The notes beneath the pieces are model-generated. The model did no database searches. It had not been told where the DNA came from and saw only the letters and a list, made by a program, of their open reading frames with translations. From Pantoea sp. IMH (GTDB lineage Bacteria; Pseudomonadota; Gammaproteobacteria; Enterobacterales; Enterobacteriaceae), in contig NZ_JFGT01000003.1 of assembly GCF_000599885.1 (NCBI RefSeq), positions 1-64,000 on the forward strand: a stretch of 64,000 nucleotides of DNA, written 5' to 3'. The translations under genes and the position numbers were made by a program. Shown here piece by piece: positions 38,424 to 49,720 of this stretch (its first letter is position 1; every line of letters starts with the position of its first letter).

Positions 38424-38583
38424 GACTGCCTCCCTGCTGTCTCTGGCTTAAAATCCCGACCACAACGTCGCCGCGATAGAGGTAGTGGAGAATGACCGGG
38501 AGAAAAGATGGGTAGGTTGTCGATACCAGAGGAAGGTAAAGAAGGTTAATCAGCACAAATAAAAATATGATGCGCTGTGTCAT
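38416..38583 (-). CDS. Possible 55-residue hydrophobic small protein
   Basis: Frame begins ATG at 38583 with MTQRIIFLFVLINLLYLPLV, a good single membrane helix, followed by a mixed tail ending GGSLT. It overlaps the end of the acetyltransferase gene by 8 bp. There is no convincing ribosome-binding site and I recognise no family. It could equally be a fragment of a lost gene or chance. Confidence 0.2.
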   Translation of the reverse strand: MTQRIIFLFVLINLLYLPLVSTTYPSFLPVILHYLYRGDVVVGILSQRQQGGSLT

Positions 38584-38839
38584 GCGGATAAAGGATGAAC
38601 CGCCAGCTCAGGGAGGTATCAGAAAGCCTGCAGGAAGATTTATCCTCTGCATCCTACAGGCCAAAATGATTTCTATAACCAAAACGTAGTTAATACGTTC
38701 AGGTTTGCGGCTGATATAACAGGATCTGCCAGGCCCTGGCGGTTGGATGCGTCTTTCAGAGCGAACACCTGCTGAGGCACCTGACAGAGTGCCTGCCTCA
38801 CTGATTTATCTGGTGCACCCTCGCTTTTACGGCGGACCT
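38424..38839. other. Intergenic region between GNAT gene and hicB
   Basis: About 415 bp. Apart from the doubtful small frame at 38416-38583 I see no gene. Inverted repeat GCCAGG/CCTGGC near 38729-38743 may end hicB on the - strand. Confidence 0.45.
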
Positions 38840-39250
38840 CTAAGCTTTGACAGAAATACGTTCCAGGGCTACCTGCGCAAGGAAGCCCGAACGGCTTTTA
38901 TACTCAGGATGGCTCGCCACACAACGATCGATACGATCGATAAGAGATTTGGGCAGGGTGACATTAATTTTCTCGGAGCCACCGAGTAAACGCGTGACGT
39001 CCACATCAACAAGCGCCCAGATATACCCTGCAAATTCTGGATTGTTAGCCAGTGTGCCGAGCGCAGATACGGCAGGAATATCGTCACCCAGTTCCACGAG
39101 TAACTCGATATGCCCGGTAATGGCCTCTTTTGCATTCAATACCGCTTCATCCAGCGTCTCTCCCGCCGAGAAACAGCCCGGTAAGTCCGGCACCGTGACA
39201 CCAAACGCGCTTTTCTCATCGCCCGCTTCAATTGCAATTGGATATAACAT
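38840..39250 (-). CDS. hicB: HicB-family antitoxin
   Basis: Antitoxin of 136 residues. The N-terminal half is the partial RNase H fold (MLYPIAIEAGDEKSAFGVTVPDLPGC with FSAGETLDEAVLNAKEAI); the C-terminal half is a ribbon-helix-helix DNA-binding domain (KINVTLPKSLIDRIDRCV, SRSGFLAQVALERI). It follows hicA after 27 bp on the same strand, the usual toxin-antitoxin order. Confidence 0.93.
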   Translation of the reverse strand: MLYPIAIEAGDEKSAFGVTVPDLPGCFSAGETLDEAVLNAKEAITGHIELLVELGDDIPAVSALGTLANNPEFAGYIWALVDVDVTRLLGGSEKINVTLPKSLIDRIDRCVASHPEYKSRSGFLAQVALERISVKA

Positions 39251-39277
39251 TTTCAGCCTCTGTAGAGCATGCCGGGA

Positions 39278-39460
39278 TCAGATTCCCGCCTGTATCCTGA
39301 TGCTTTTTACCGTTTTTATCGGTAACTCTTTTTTGGGATGAGGTACAGTGACCAACCCTTTTTTTGTCGGATGTTTAAAATGATGATGGCTGCCGTTAAC
39401 GCGTACCAGCGTCCAACCACCTGCGAGCAGCTCCGCAATAATTTCTTTGCTGGTGGCCAT
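39278..39460 (-). CDS. hicA: HicA-family mRNA interferase toxin
   Basis: Toxin of 60 residues with a double-stranded-RNA-binding-like fold: MATSKEIIAELLAGGW, catalytic His in VRVNGSHHHFKHP and VTVPHPKKELPIKTVKSI. All key residues are intact, so the toxin is probably active. ATG 39460 with CAGGAG 6 bases before; the frame to 39502 is too long for the family. Confidence 0.93.
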   Translation of the reverse strand: MATSKEIIAELLAGGWTLVRVNGSHHHFKHPTKKGLVTVPHPKKELPIKTVKSIRIQAGI

Positions 39461-39996
39461 CCCTGGCTCCTGTAAGGCCTGATGTTGAATATATAACCCC
39501 AATAACCCTGAAAATCAACTTACGTGACATATTTGAAGTTATTTCTGTGGCTACGGTCAGGAGGCAGATTAAAGCAAGTGACGAACGAATGTCGGGAAAA
39601 ATAGATATCAAGGCATTAACAGGGTGAAAGGAAAAAAGGAACTGAAGCTGAAGTCATCGTTTTACCTAAACGGTAGAGCAGTAGCATAACGCCCGGAACG
39701 AATATGACGCCCTGTCCCGAAGGGAGCAGCTTTAATCCACGAAGGCCCACGCTTGAGAGATTATTTTTCTCAGACACGGGAAAAAGCCAACCTCGTTGTC
39801 AGATTCTCCGCTTCCCCTGAAACAGCGCAACGCACCATCCTGCCGCAACGCCTGGCGAGAAAGTGCCATTTTATTGAACTGGATCACATAAATTGTGGGG
39901 TTATTGGTTAATAAAGTTTTGAAATTAAGCGCTAAATGTTTCCAAAAGGTTGCCGTTAACCGTTATAACCCTATTCTCACCTGCACAGGTTAACCT
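39461..39996. other. Intergenic region between hicA and chemoreceptor gene
   Basis: About 535 bp. It holds the hicA promoter on the - strand and, at 39912-39919, a perfect FliA -35 (TAAAGTTT) for the chemoreceptor gene on the + strand, but the -10 at the expected distance (GCTAAATG) is poor. No gene recognised. Confidence 0.5.
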
Positions 39997-41931
39997 ATGA
40001 AACACCTCTCTTTCCGGCGCTGGAGTATCGGCGTCAAACTCTCGATCATCACTTCCACTACGGTGGCCATCCTCTTCCTGATTCTGACGCTGTCGCTTAC
40101 GCAGAGTGCCTCCAGACAGATGCAGAGCCTGACGCTTGAAAATATGGCTAATCAGGTCAGCGGCATCGCGGATATGACCTCCATGTTCAACAGCACCCTG
40201 AACGAAGAAGTCGCCAACTATACCTCCCTGTTCAAAAGTTTCCTGCCGAAAAATTTTACCCTTGATGAAACCGAAACGATGAATATCGGCACGGAGGCCG
40301 CGCCAACGCTGCGCGCCGGATTGAAAACGCTCAACCTTGACGAAACGCTCGTCGATGATTTTTTAGATCGCACCGGCGCGATTTCCACCATTTTTGTCCG
40401 TAAAGGCGATGATTTTCTCCGCGTTTCTACCTCATTAAGAAAAGAGAACGGGGAACGCGCCATCGGCACACTGCTTGATCGCAGCAGTAAAGCGTGGAAG
40501 CTGGCGCAGGACGGCGAAATTTACCAGGGCGTGGCGATGCTGTTCGGCAAGCGCTATATCACACAGTATCAACCGGTTAAAGATGGCAGCGGCAAAGTTA
40601 TCGCTATCCTTTTTGTCGGCGTGGATATCACAAAGCAGTATGCAGAAATCCGTGAAAAAGTCCTGACGAAAACACAGGGAGAGAGCGGGCGCTTCTACGT
40701 CCTGAATAATGCCGAAGGGAAAAATCGGGGACAGTTTATCTTTCACCCTACGCTCGAAGGTAAGCAGCCGACATGGCCGGATGCTTTGCAAAAACAGCTG
40801 CTGAGCAGCGAGCAGGGTACTATCGAAGCGGTTGATGAGAGCGGTGAGGACCAGATTATCAGCTGGCAGCAACTACCGGGCTGGAACTGGGTGATCCTGG
40901 GCGAGGTGAATAAAGCCAGTCTGCTAGCCCCAATTAACCATACGGGAAATCTGTTCCTGCTGATTGGCGCGACGCTGGTCATTTTGTTTGCGCTCGGCTT
41001 TGTCATTACCACCCGTCGCTGGCTGAGCCAGCCGCTACAGCAGGTTATTGAGCTGGCCCAGCACTACTCCGCAGGCAATCTGCAGGCCACGCTGGAAACG
41101 AAGCGTTATGATGAGGTTGGTCAACTGATCGTCGCCATTAACGGTATCGGCGACGGGCTTGAACGTATCGTTTCCCAGGTCCGCGAAGCGGCTCAGGATA
41201 TCAGCAGCGGCACGGATGCTATCGCCCTTAGCAGCGAAAATATCAGCGAACAGATTACCCGTCAGGCCAGCAGCGTGGAGGAAACCTCCGCCAGTATGGA
41301 ACAGCTTAGCGCAACGGTGGCGCAGAACGCCGCGAACGTTAACCAGGCGCTGACGCTGGTCGGCGAAGCCGCAGAGGTGGTGAAAAACGGTGGAGAAACC
41401 GTATCACGTTCAGTGGTCACGATGACGGACATCAAAAATGCTTCGCAAAGCATTGCCGATATCACTCACGTTATCGAATCTATCGCTTTCCAGACCAATA
41501 TTCTGGCACTGAATGCGGCCGTTGAAGCCGCCCGCGCCGGTGAGCATGGCAAGGGCTTTGCGGTTGTCGCCGCCGAAGTACGCGCCCTGGCGCAGCGCAG
41601 CGCGCAGGCAGCCAAAGAGATCGATGGCCTGATTGATAATTCCCTCAGCAAAGTGGTGCAGGGGCATGACCTTTCCGAGCAGACCCGCCAGGCAATGGAA
41701 GATATCGTTGGCCGTATTGAGCAGGTGAAAGTGCTGATGAGCGAGATTAACGTGGCGTCGAAAGAACAGTCTCAGGGCATTGGTCAGGTCAATCTGGCAA
41801 TGAACCACATCGGTCAGGCAACCCACCAGAACACCGAACTGGTGGCAAATTCTGAACAGACTGCCCAGGAACTGAGCCGTAAAGGCCATCATCTGACGCA
41901 CCTTGTCAGCGTATTTACCCTCAAAGCCTGA
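39997..41931 (+). CDS. Methyl-accepting chemotaxis protein with Cache sensor
   Basis: Chemoreceptor of 644 residues. Membrane segment about 14-36; large periplasmic Cache_3/Cache_2-type sensor about 40-300, with ISTIFVRKGDDFLRVSTSLR, GVAMLFGKRYITQYQPVKDGSGKVIAILFVGVD-type core (split over about 170-215); second membrane segment about 308-330; HAMP about 330-385; signalling domain with IESIAFQTNILALNAAVEAA. Ends LVSVFTLKA without a CheR tether. Cache_3 receptors often bind small organic acids or amino acids; ligand here unknown. Confidence 0.93.
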   Translation: MKHLSFRRWSIGVKLSIITSTTVAILFLILTLSLTQSASRQMQSLTLENMANQVSGIADMTSMFNSTLNEEVANYTSLFKSFLPKNFTLDETETMNIGTEAAPTLRAGLKTLNLDETLVDDFLDRTGAISTIFVRKGDDFLRVSTSLRKENGERAIGTLLDRSSKAWKLAQDGEIYQGVAMLFGKRYITQYQPVKDGSGKVIAILFVGVDITKQYAEIREKVLTKTQGESGRFYVLNNAEGKNRGQFIFHPTLEGKQPTWPDALQKQLLSSEQGTIEAVDESGEDQIISWQQLPGWNWVILGEVNKASLLAPINHTGNLFLLIGATLVILFALGFVITTRRWLSQPLQQVIELAQHYSAGNLQATLETKRYDEVGQLIVAINGIGDGLERIVSQVREAAQDISSGTDAIALSSENISEQITRQASSVEETSASMEQLSATVAQNAANVNQALTLVGEAAEVVKNGGETVSRSVVTMTDIKNASQSIADITHVIESIAFQTNILALNAAVEAARAGEHGKGFAVVAAEVRALAQRSAQAAKEIDGLIDNSLSKVVQGHDLSEQTRQAMEDIVGRIEQVKVLMSEINVASKEQSQGIGQVNLAMNHIGQATHQNTELVANSEQTAQELSRKGHHLTHLVSVFTLKA

Positions 41932-41986
41932 TAAAAACCCGTGGGGTGGCTTACAATTAACGCTACCCCACTGTTATGAGGCCGCT

Positions 41987-42316
41987 ATGATCCGCTTAAT
42001 ATCCCTGGCAGTTATCCTGCTGATGGCAGGTTGTAGTCAATTTCAGACGACCCCGCAGCCCCCGCCTCCCGCCACCGCAACGGCTCAGGAGATCACCCGT
42101 GCGCAGAGTCTTACTCTGCATAAATTAGGCTCCATTACCGCTCACGTTCGGGGTTCGCCCGATGACGCTGAGCGGGCTATTGCCGCGAAAGCCAATGAAG
42201 CTGGCGCGCCCTGGTACCGGATCCAGATGATCAGCGAGACGGTGATGCCCGGCTACTGGTATGCCAGCGCCCTGCTTTATGGGCCATCAGATGCTGCCAG
42301 TCGCACGGAGCAGTAA
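41987..42316 (+). CDS. bsmA: BsmA-like biofilm/peroxide-stress lipoprotein (DUF1471)
   Basis: Lipoprotein of 109 residues with lipobox LLMAGC (Cys16), then a Pro-rich linker and DUF1471 domain (GSITAHVRGSPDDAERAIAAKANEAGAPWY, ending in VMPGYWYASALLYG). It matches E. coli BsmA (YjfO), which affects biofilm and peroxide resistance. ATG 41987 with GAGG upstream is preferred over 41903. The gene end overlaps the convergent aidB end by 30 bp. Confidence 0.88.
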   Translation: MIRLISLAVILLMAGCSQFQTTPQPPPPATATAQEITRAQSLTLHKLGSITAHVRGSPDDAERAIAAKANEAGAPWYRIQMISETVMPGYWYASALLYGPSDAASRTEQ

Positions 42317-43918
42317 CTTCTCACAAACTTCTTCAGGCAGGCTGGTGGTTCCCCGGGGATCGAGATACTGACGGCACCATGCGTCTGCCAGAAGGGGTTC
42401 AAGGTGCATCATAATCTGGACGCCGGTAGCAAGATTAAACAGCCCCTCGCTCAGCAGACGGGCCTGTGACTCCTGCGGCTTATGTAACAGCTTTTTCATC
42501 TGCCGCCACTGGCTGTCAAAGTGACGGTTCTGCCCTTTTACCGCATCAAACTCGGCCGCGAGAAGCTCGCTGATGCCCGGCTGTTTCCTTACGACGCGCA
42601 GCACATCCAGACACATTACGTTGCCCGATCCTTCCCAAATGCTGTTAACAGGCATCTCCCGATAGAGTCTCGGCAGCTCGCTGGTTTCGCAATATCCCAC
42701 CCCACCCAGCACTTCCATGGCTTCGGCCACAAAAGCGATGCCGCGCCGGCAGACAGCGTATTTCGCGGCGGGCGTAAGGAGACGGCTGAAGGCCCGTTCC
42801 TGACTATCAGCGCCCTGCGACCAGGCCCGCGCCAGGCGAAACAGCATTGCAGTCTGGCCTTCCAGCATCAGCGCCTGGCCGCTCAGCACCTGACGCATCA
42901 GCGGCTGATCGATCAGATTTTTTCCCATGGCCTGGCGCTGGTGCGCATGGCAGAGCGCCACGGAAAGCGCGCGGCGCATCATGCCGTGGCTTCCCAGCGC
43001 GCAATCGAAGCGGGTATAGCCACCCATCTTCAGGATCTGGCGAAGCCCCTCGCCTTCCTCTCCCATCAGCCAGCCGGTGGCCTCAAAAAACTCCACTTCG
43101 CCGCTGGCGTTGGAACGGTTCCCCAACTTCTCTTTCAGCCGCTCTATTCTGACCGCATTTCTTATTCCCTCCGGCAGCAGGCGAGGCAGAAAAAAGCAGG
43201 ATAGTCCGCCTTTCGCCTGTGCCAGCACCAGATGAGCATCGCTTTGTGGCACCGAAAAGAACCATTTGTGTCCGGTCAGGCGATAAGCTTCACCGCTTCC
43301 CCGTGAAGCCACAGGTTCAGCCCGGGTTGTATTACTCAGGACGTCAGTTCCACCCTGCTTTTCTGTCATGCCCATACCAATCAGCAATCCCCGCTTATGC
43401 GGCGCGTTTTGCAGATGGGCATCATATCGGTCGGAGAGCAGCGGCGGCAGCCACGCCTGAAAGGCGGCAGGAAGCTGTTTTTGCAGTAGCGGAATCGCCC
43501 CAAAGGTCATCGTGACAGGACAAAGCGTGCCCGCCTCGACCTGCGCATGCAGGATGAAACGGGCGGCACGGGCCACAAACGCCGCTGGCGGCGCATCCGG
43601 CTGCCAGGGCAGGTTGTGTACGCGATTGGCACACAGTCCCTGCATCAGCATATGCCAGGCGGGATGGAAACGAACGTCGTCCAGCCTTTCCCCGCGGGCG
43701 TCATAACGCAAAAGTTCCGGCGGATGGCTGTTTGCCAGCCGGCCCAGCTCCAGCGACTCCACTCCACCAAGCTGCTGCCCCACAGAAGCGAGCAAATCGC
43801 CGTCCCATCCCGCGCCTTCGCGCATCACCGCCTCACATAACGGCGTATCGGACAGGTATAAATTACTGTTGCTCAGCGGCCGGGGCTGATTGAAAACAAG
43901 ATGGGTTTTCCAGTCCAT
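42287..43918 (-). CDS. aidB: AidB, acyl-CoA dehydrogenase-like adaptive-response protein
   Basis: Flavoprotein of 543 residues induced by alkylating agents in E. coli, thought to protect DNA. Acyl-CoA dehydrogenase layout: GMGMTEKQGGTDVLSNTTRAEP in the FAD-binding middle, HKWFFSVPQSDAHLVLAQA, and the C-terminal part GGVGYCETSELPRLYREMPVNSIWEGSGNVM with the catalytic Glu region. It neighbours bsmA as in E. coli. Confidence 0.96.
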   Translation of the reverse strand: MDWKTHLVFNQPRPLSNSNLYLSDTPLCEAVMREGAGWDGDLLASVGQQLGGVESLELGRLANSHPPELLRYDARGERLDDVRFHPAWHMLMQGLCANRVHNLPWQPDAPPAAFVARAARFILHAQVEAGTLCPVTMTFGAIPLLQKQLPAAFQAWLPPLLSDRYDAHLQNAPHKRGLLIGMGMTEKQGGTDVLSNTTRAEPVASRGSGEAYRLTGHKWFFSVPQSDAHLVLAQAKGGLSCFFLPRLLPEGIRNAVRIERLKEKLGNRSNASGEVEFFEATGWLMGEEGEGLRQILKMGGYTRFDCALGSHGMMRRALSVALCHAHQRQAMGKNLIDQPLMRQVLSGQALMLEGQTAMLFRLARAWSQGADSQERAFSRLLTPAAKYAVCRRGIAFVAEAMEVLGGVGYCETSELPRLYREMPVNSIWEGSGNVMCLDVLRVVRKQPGISELLAAEFDAVKGQNRHFDSQWRQMKKLLHKPQESQARLLSEGLFNLATGVQIMMHLEPLLADAWCRQYLDPRGTTSLPEEVCEKLLLRATGSI

Positions 43919-44061
43919 GCCTTCTCCTTTGCACAGGCAGGTTAATCAGGTGACCCTTCTGACATTAATCCGCACGGGATGGCTTTTTTGCGGCGCAGAT
44001 CACAAGCCTGCCAGGTAAAGAGGAATTACAGATTTGACTGAAATGGAAAACTGGCGCGGTT

Positions 44062-44092
44062 AAAAACCTGCCCGAAGCGCGGACAGGTTTTT
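44062..44092 (-). terminator. rlmB terminator
   Basis: Stem AAAACCTGTCCG / CGGGCAGGTTTT with T-run on the - strand, just beyond the rlmB stop. Confidence 0.88.
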
Positions 44093-44096
44093 CAGG

Positions 44097-44831
44097 TTAG
44101 CCCCGGCGCTGCCGGACGGCTTCGAACAGACAGATGCCGGTCGCGACCGAAACGTTAAGCGAGGAAACGCTGCCTGCCATAGGGATGCGGATCAGTTCAT
44201 CGCAGTGTTCACGCGTCAGGCGACGCATGCCCTCACCTTCAGCGCCCATCACCAGCGCCATCGGACCCGTCATCTTACTCTGGAAAACGTCATGATCGGC
44301 TTCACCGGCTGTCCCGACGATCCAGACATTCGACTCCTGAAGCATACGCATGGTACGGGCCAGATTGGTGACGCGGATCAGCGGAACATGCTCCGCAGCG
44401 CCGCTGGCCACTTTTTTGGCCGTCGCATTCAGCTGGGCGGAACGATCGCGCGGCACAATCACGGCATGGACGCCTGCGGCATCCGCGCTGCGCAGGCAGG
44501 CACCGAGGTTATGCGGATCGGTGACGCCGTCCAGAATCAGCAGAAAGGGTGCATCCAGGGTAGCCAGCAAATCGGGCAGATCGTTTTCCTGATACTGACG
44601 ACCTGGCTTAACCCGGGCCACGATGCCCTGATGAACTGCGCCTTCAACCTGCTTGTCGAGCCACTGGCGGTTTGCCACCTGAATAACAATGCCCTGCTCT
44701 TCCAGCGCTTTAACCAGCGGCTGAAGACGGCGATCGTCACGACCTTTAAGAATAAAAACTTCCTGAAAACGTTGTGGATCGCTCTCCAGAAGCGCCTGTA
44801 CGGCGTGAATACCAAAAACTATTTCACTCAT
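44097..44831 (-). CDS. rlmB: 23S rRNA (Gm2251) 2'-O-methyltransferase RlmB
   Basis: SpoU-family methyltransferase of 244 residues acting on the 23S rRNA P-loop. N-terminal substrate-binding domain ([15 protein letters not shown]), then the trefoil-knot domain with the family motifs [38 protein letters not shown] and [21 protein letters not shown] 44831 gives the E. coli-like N-terminus MSEIVFG. Downstream of rnr, as in E. coli. Confidence 0.97.
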   Translation of the reverse strand: MSEIVFGIHAVQALLESDPQRFQEVFILKGRDDRRLQPLVKALEEQGIVIQVANRQWLDKQVEGAVHQGIVARVKPGRQYQENDLPDLLATLDAPFLLILDGVTDPHNLGACLRSADAAGVHAVIVPRDRSAQLNATAKKVASGAAEHVPLIRVTNLARTMRMLQESNVWIVGTAGEADHDVFQSKMTGPMALVMGAEGEGMRRLTREHCDELIRIPMAGSVSSLNVSVATGICLFEAVRQRRG

Positions 44832-44963
44832 TGAACGGTTACTCAAATGGTCATGTTATAGCAGGAGAAAAGCGTTTCTCTTCCCCTGAAACTCCCGGCG
44901 GCCTTGCGGCGAGCAGGCCCACCTTCACCAGATTGCAAAGAGGGATGAAAGTGGGCCTTAGGG

Positions 44964-47405
44964 TTATGCTGGATTATCCGGTTTCTTTTTCGCTGCGCGT
45001 TTAGCCCGCGTGGCGGCACCGATTTTACGGGTTTTGTCCGACGGTTTTTTGGCCTTTTTACCGCTGCCTTCCGCCGCACCCTCTTTTGCTTTCGGCGTGC
45101 GGAAAGCACTGTCCGGCTCAAAATTGGTGCGCTTGCTCTGCTCACGACGGCGCTTGCCGCTGTTCTGCGGTTTTTTGGCCCGGTCGCGTTCGGTTTTCCC
45201 TTCGCCACGCGGTTTACGTGAACTTGAGACCAGCGCAAAATCTATTTTACGCTCTTCCATATGCACGGCTTCCACCCGCACTTCAACGGTATCCCCAAGG
45301 CGGTATGATTTGCCGCCTGATTCACCGATAAGGCGCTGTCCTGCCGCATCGAACCGGTAGTAATCGTTGTCCAGCGTGGAGACATGCACCAAACCATCAA
45401 TAAACAGATCGTTGAGACGAACAAAGAAGCCAAAGCCGGTGACGCTGGAAATGACGCCGGTGAAGGTTTGCCCCACCTGATCCTGCATAAAGTCACACTT
45501 CAGCCAGTCCGCAACGTCACGCGTGGCTTCGTCGGCGCGGCGCTCGGCCATGGAGCAGTGCTGGCCCAGCTGCAGCATTTGCTGAAGCTCGTAATGGTAG
45601 CCGCCGGTTGGCGTGGTGATACCGTCCAGCGTGCCGTTCTCTTTTGCCAACAGATACTTGATGGCGCGGTGTAACAGCAAATCCGGATAGCGACGAATCG
45701 GTGATGTGAAGTGCGCGTAGGAGGCCAGCGCCAGGCCGAAGTGGCCCCGGTTTTCCGGATCGTAAACCGCCTGCTTCATCGAGCGCAGCAGCATCGTCTG
45801 CAGCATCTCCGCATCCGGACGGCTTGAGATCTGCGTCAGCAGCTCCGCATAATCCAGCGGATGCGGCTTATTGCCGCCGCCCAGCGTCAGGCCCAGTTCA
45901 TTCAGCACCGAGCGGAAGCTTTTGATGTTCTCTTCGCTCGGGCGATCGTGATCGCGGAACAGCGCCGGTTCGTTATTTTTCTCCACGTAGCGTGCTGAGG
46001 CGATATTCGCCAGGATCATGCACTCCTCGATCAGCTTATGCGCATCATTACGTGAGACCTGCTCAACGCGCTCGATGCGGCGATCGGCATTGAAGATAAA
46101 CTTGGCTTCGTCCGTTTCAAACGAGATGCCGCCGCGCTGTTCACGCGATTTTTCCAGCACCAGATACATGCGGTGCAGCTCTTCCAGATCTTTTACCAGT
46201 GGCTGATATTGCTCGCGCAGCTCCTGGTTCCCCTGCAGGATGCTCCAGACCTTGTTATAGGTCAGGCGCGCCCAGGAGTTCATCACGGCTTCATAGTGCT
46301 TGTAGCCGGTCAGCTTACCGGTAGCGGAAATGGTCATTTCGCACACCATGCAGAGGCGATCAACCTGCGGGTTCAGCGAGCAGAGGCCGTTTGATAACAC
46401 CTCAGGCAACATCGGAATGACCTGTGAAGGGAAATAAACGGACGTGCCACGGTTAACCGCTTCATCATCCAGCGGCGTGCCGGGACGGACGTAGTAGCTC
46501 ACGTCGGCAATAGCGACCCAGAGGCGCCAGCCACCGCCGCGTTTCCTTTCGCAGAAGACCGCATCATCAAAGTCGCGCGCATCCTCGCCGTCAATGGTGA
46601 CCAGCGGCAGATCGCGCAGATCGACACGTCCGGCTTTCGCCTCTTCCGGCACTTCTTCTTTCAGTTTGGCGATCTGGCGCTCCAGCTCCGGTGGCCAGGT
46701 GTGCGGGATATCATGGGTACGCAGCGCCATTTCAACGGCCATGCCAGTGCCCATATTATCGCCAAGCACTTCGACCACTTTACCCACGGCTTTGCTACGG
46801 CGGGTTGGGCGCTGCATCAGCTCCACCACCACCACAAAGCCCATACGGGCGCCTTTTAACTCTTCTGGCGGGATTAAGATATCAAAGCTCAGCCGGCCAT
46901 CGTCGGGCACGACAAAGCCCACGCCCGCTTCGGTAAAGTAGCGGCCCACGATCTGATTGTTGCGCGGCTCAAGAACGCGCACCACACGGGCTTCACGGCG
47001 GCCTTTACGATCTGCACCCATGGCCTGAGCCAGGATAACGTCGCCGTGCATACACATTTTCATCTGATCGGCAGAGAGATACAGGTCATCTTTGCTGCCT
47101 TCAATACGCAGGAAGCCGAAGCCGTCGCGATGGCCGATTACCTTACCGCGCAGCAGGTCCAGACGCTCAGGCAGCGCGTAGCACTGGCGACGGGTAAAGA
47201 CCAGCTGACCGTCGCGCTCCATGGCGCGCAGGCGCCGGCGGAGCGCTTCAATCTGCTCTTCGCCTGCAATGGAGAGTTCTTCAGCCAGCTCTTCACGGCT
47301 GGCTGGTTTTTCGCGCTTATCCAGATGTGCCAGGATAAATTCACGACTGGGAATGGGGTTTTCGTACTTCTCTGCTTCCCGTTCCTTAAAAGGATCTTTT
47401 GACAT
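44964..47405 (-). CDS. rnr: Ribonuclease R
   Basis: 3'-5' exoribonuclease of 813 residues that degrades structured RNA and takes part in trans-translation quality control. Order: HTH_12 and cold-shock domains (about 1-215), RNB catalytic domain (about 260-590, [17 protein letters not shown] with the metal-binding Asp residues), S1 domain (about 645-725), and a Lys-rich tail. ATG 47405 gives [20 protein letters not shown] as in E. coli; the frame to 47450 begins inside the short nsrR-rnr spacer. It follows nsrR closely. Confidence 0.97.
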   Translation of the reverse strand: MSKDPFKEREAEKYENPIPSREFILAHLDKREKPASREELAEELSIAGEEQIEALRRRLRAMERDGQLVFTRRQCYALPERLDLLRGKVIGHRDGFGFLRIEGSKDDLYLSADQMKMCMHGDVILAQAMGADRKGRREARVVRVLEPRNNQIVGRYFTEAGVGFVVPDDGRLSFDILIPPEELKGARMGFVVVVELMQRPTRRSKAVGKVVEVLGDNMGTGMAVEMALRTHDIPHTWPPELERQIAKLKEEVPEEAKAGRVDLRDLPLVTIDGEDARDFDDAVFCERKRGGGWRLWVAIADVSYYVRPGTPLDDEAVNRGTSVYFPSQVIPMLPEVLSNGLCSLNPQVDRLCMVCEMTISATGKLTGYKHYEAVMNSWARLTYNKVWSILQGNQELREQYQPLVKDLEELHRMYLVLEKSREQRGGISFETDEAKFIFNADRRIERVEQVSRNDAHKLIEECMILANIASARYVEKNNEPALFRDHDRPSEENIKSFRSVLNELGLTLGGGNKPHPLDYAELLTQISSRPDAEMLQTMLLRSMKQAVYDPENRGHFGLALASYAHFTSPIRRYPDLLLHRAIKYLLAKENGTLDGITTPTGGYHYELQQMLQLGQHCSMAERRADEATRDVADWLKCDFMQDQVGQTFTGVISSVTGFGFFVRLNDLFIDGLVHVSTLDNDYYRFDAAGQRLIGESGGKSYRLGDTVEVRVEAVHMEERKIDFALVSSSRKPRGEGKTERDRAKKPQNSGKRRREQSKRTNFEPDSAFRTPKAKEGAAEGSGKKAKKPSDKTRKIGAATRAKRAAKKKPDNPA

Positions 47406-47421
47406 TGCGGTTCCTCCGTTG

Positions 47422-47868
47422 TCATCGGTTGCGTAGTGAAGGTTTTTCACTCAGCAATAATTGGTAGAGCGGCTGGTTGTTTTCAACCATATCGGCCAGC
47501 GTGTAGCTATCCAGCACGGCGAGAAAGCTCTGCACCGCCTCGTTCAGCGCGTTTTTCAGCCGGCAGGCCGGGGTGATATGACAAAAATCACTGTGACAGT
47601 TCACCAGCTGTAGCGGCTCCAGATCGCGGACAACCTGACCGATAATGATTTCTGAAGCGGGTTTGCCAAGGCGAATGCCACCATTTTTGCCCCGGATAGC
47701 CATCACATAGCCATCACGGCTTAGCTGATTGATGATTTTGACCATATGGTTGCGCGAGACGCCATATGTCTCAGTGACTTCAGTGATGCTGGTCATTTTT
47801 CCGGACGGCAGGGCGGCCATAAAAATGAGCGCACGCAAGCCATAATCAGTAAAACTCGTTAGCTGCAC
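47422..47868 (-). CDS. nsrR: Nitric-oxide-sensing repressor NsrR
   Basis: Rrf2-family repressor of 148 residues with a [Fe-S] cluster that is destroyed by NO, releasing genes such as hmp and ytfE. The HTH covers [19 protein letters not shown] (about 28-46); cluster cysteines are in [15 protein letters not shown] (about 91-103). A GTG at 47868 gives [14 protein letters not shown] as in E. coli. It is the first gene of nsrR-rnr-rlmB. Confidence 0.95.
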   Translation of the reverse strand: MQLTSFTDYGLRALIFMAALPSGKMTSITEVTETYGVSRNHMVKIINQLSRDGYVMAIRGKNGGIRLGKPASEIIIGQVVRDLEPLQLVNCHSDFCHITPACRLKNALNEAVQSFLAVLDSYTLADMVENNQPLYQLLLSEKPSLRNR

Positions 47869-48060
47869 GATAACCTCGCGGAAAAGAAACACGCCAGAGA
47901 CGCTGCAGTAATCCGCTCATAAGTAAGAGTTAATAATGATGATAAACCAGCCTTCGCCTTCAGGGGCATTTTATTTAAGCAAGCGGGGTTGAGGCGAAGC
48001 AGGACGGAAATGCGAGGCGGAATGATAAAGACCGGGCAAAGCCCGGCCTGTATGACAGCG

Positions 48061-49362
<1,302 letters not shown>

Positions 49363-49456
49363 TCAAAACCACCGGTTGCTTAAAAATGGATTCTACCACC
49401 GTAAAATCCGTCTTTCAGCTCTTTTAGCAGTCGATTGCGCAGTTTTTTGACAGCGG

Positions 49457-49657
49457 TTAATTTCCGGCATGGGTGCTGACCATATAGTAAATTACCCCAC
49501 CTGCAACAACCAGGCCGCCACCAAAACGCCGCAGCAGCGTATCGGGTAACTGAGCCATTGAGAGGATCATTCGTCGCCAGATACGCGGCAGCAGCATCGG
49601 TCCCAGACCTTCCAGAACAAGTACCAGCGCCAGCGCCATCCAAATAGTTGCATTCAT
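49457..49657 (-). CDS. yjeT: YjeT, DUF2065 small membrane protein
   Basis: A 66-residue protein with two hydrophobic segments (about 3-22 and 46-62), like E. coli YjeT (TIWMALALVLVLEGLGPML, LRRFGGGLVVAGGVIYYM). Function unknown. It lies between hflC and purA as in most enterobacteria. Confidence 0.92.
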   Translation of the reverse strand: MNATIWMALALVLVLEGLGPMLLPRIWRRMILSMAQLPDTLLRRFGGGLVVAGGVIYYMVSTHAGN

Positions 49658-49673
49658 TATTTTTTCCCGCCCA

Positions 49674-49703
49674 TAAAAAAAGGGCCGGAGTTACCCGGCC
49701 CTT
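49674..49703 (-). terminator. hflC terminator
   Basis: Stem AAGGGCCGG / CCGGCCCTT followed by a run of seven T on the - strand, about 17 bp past the hflC stop. Confidence 0.93.
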
Positions 49704-49720
49704 CGCTTTATAGCAGATTC

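Noticed and set aside
38747-38989. 80-codon + strand frame before and across hicB
   Set aside because: Its second half is antisense to the clear HicB domain; no ribosome-binding site.
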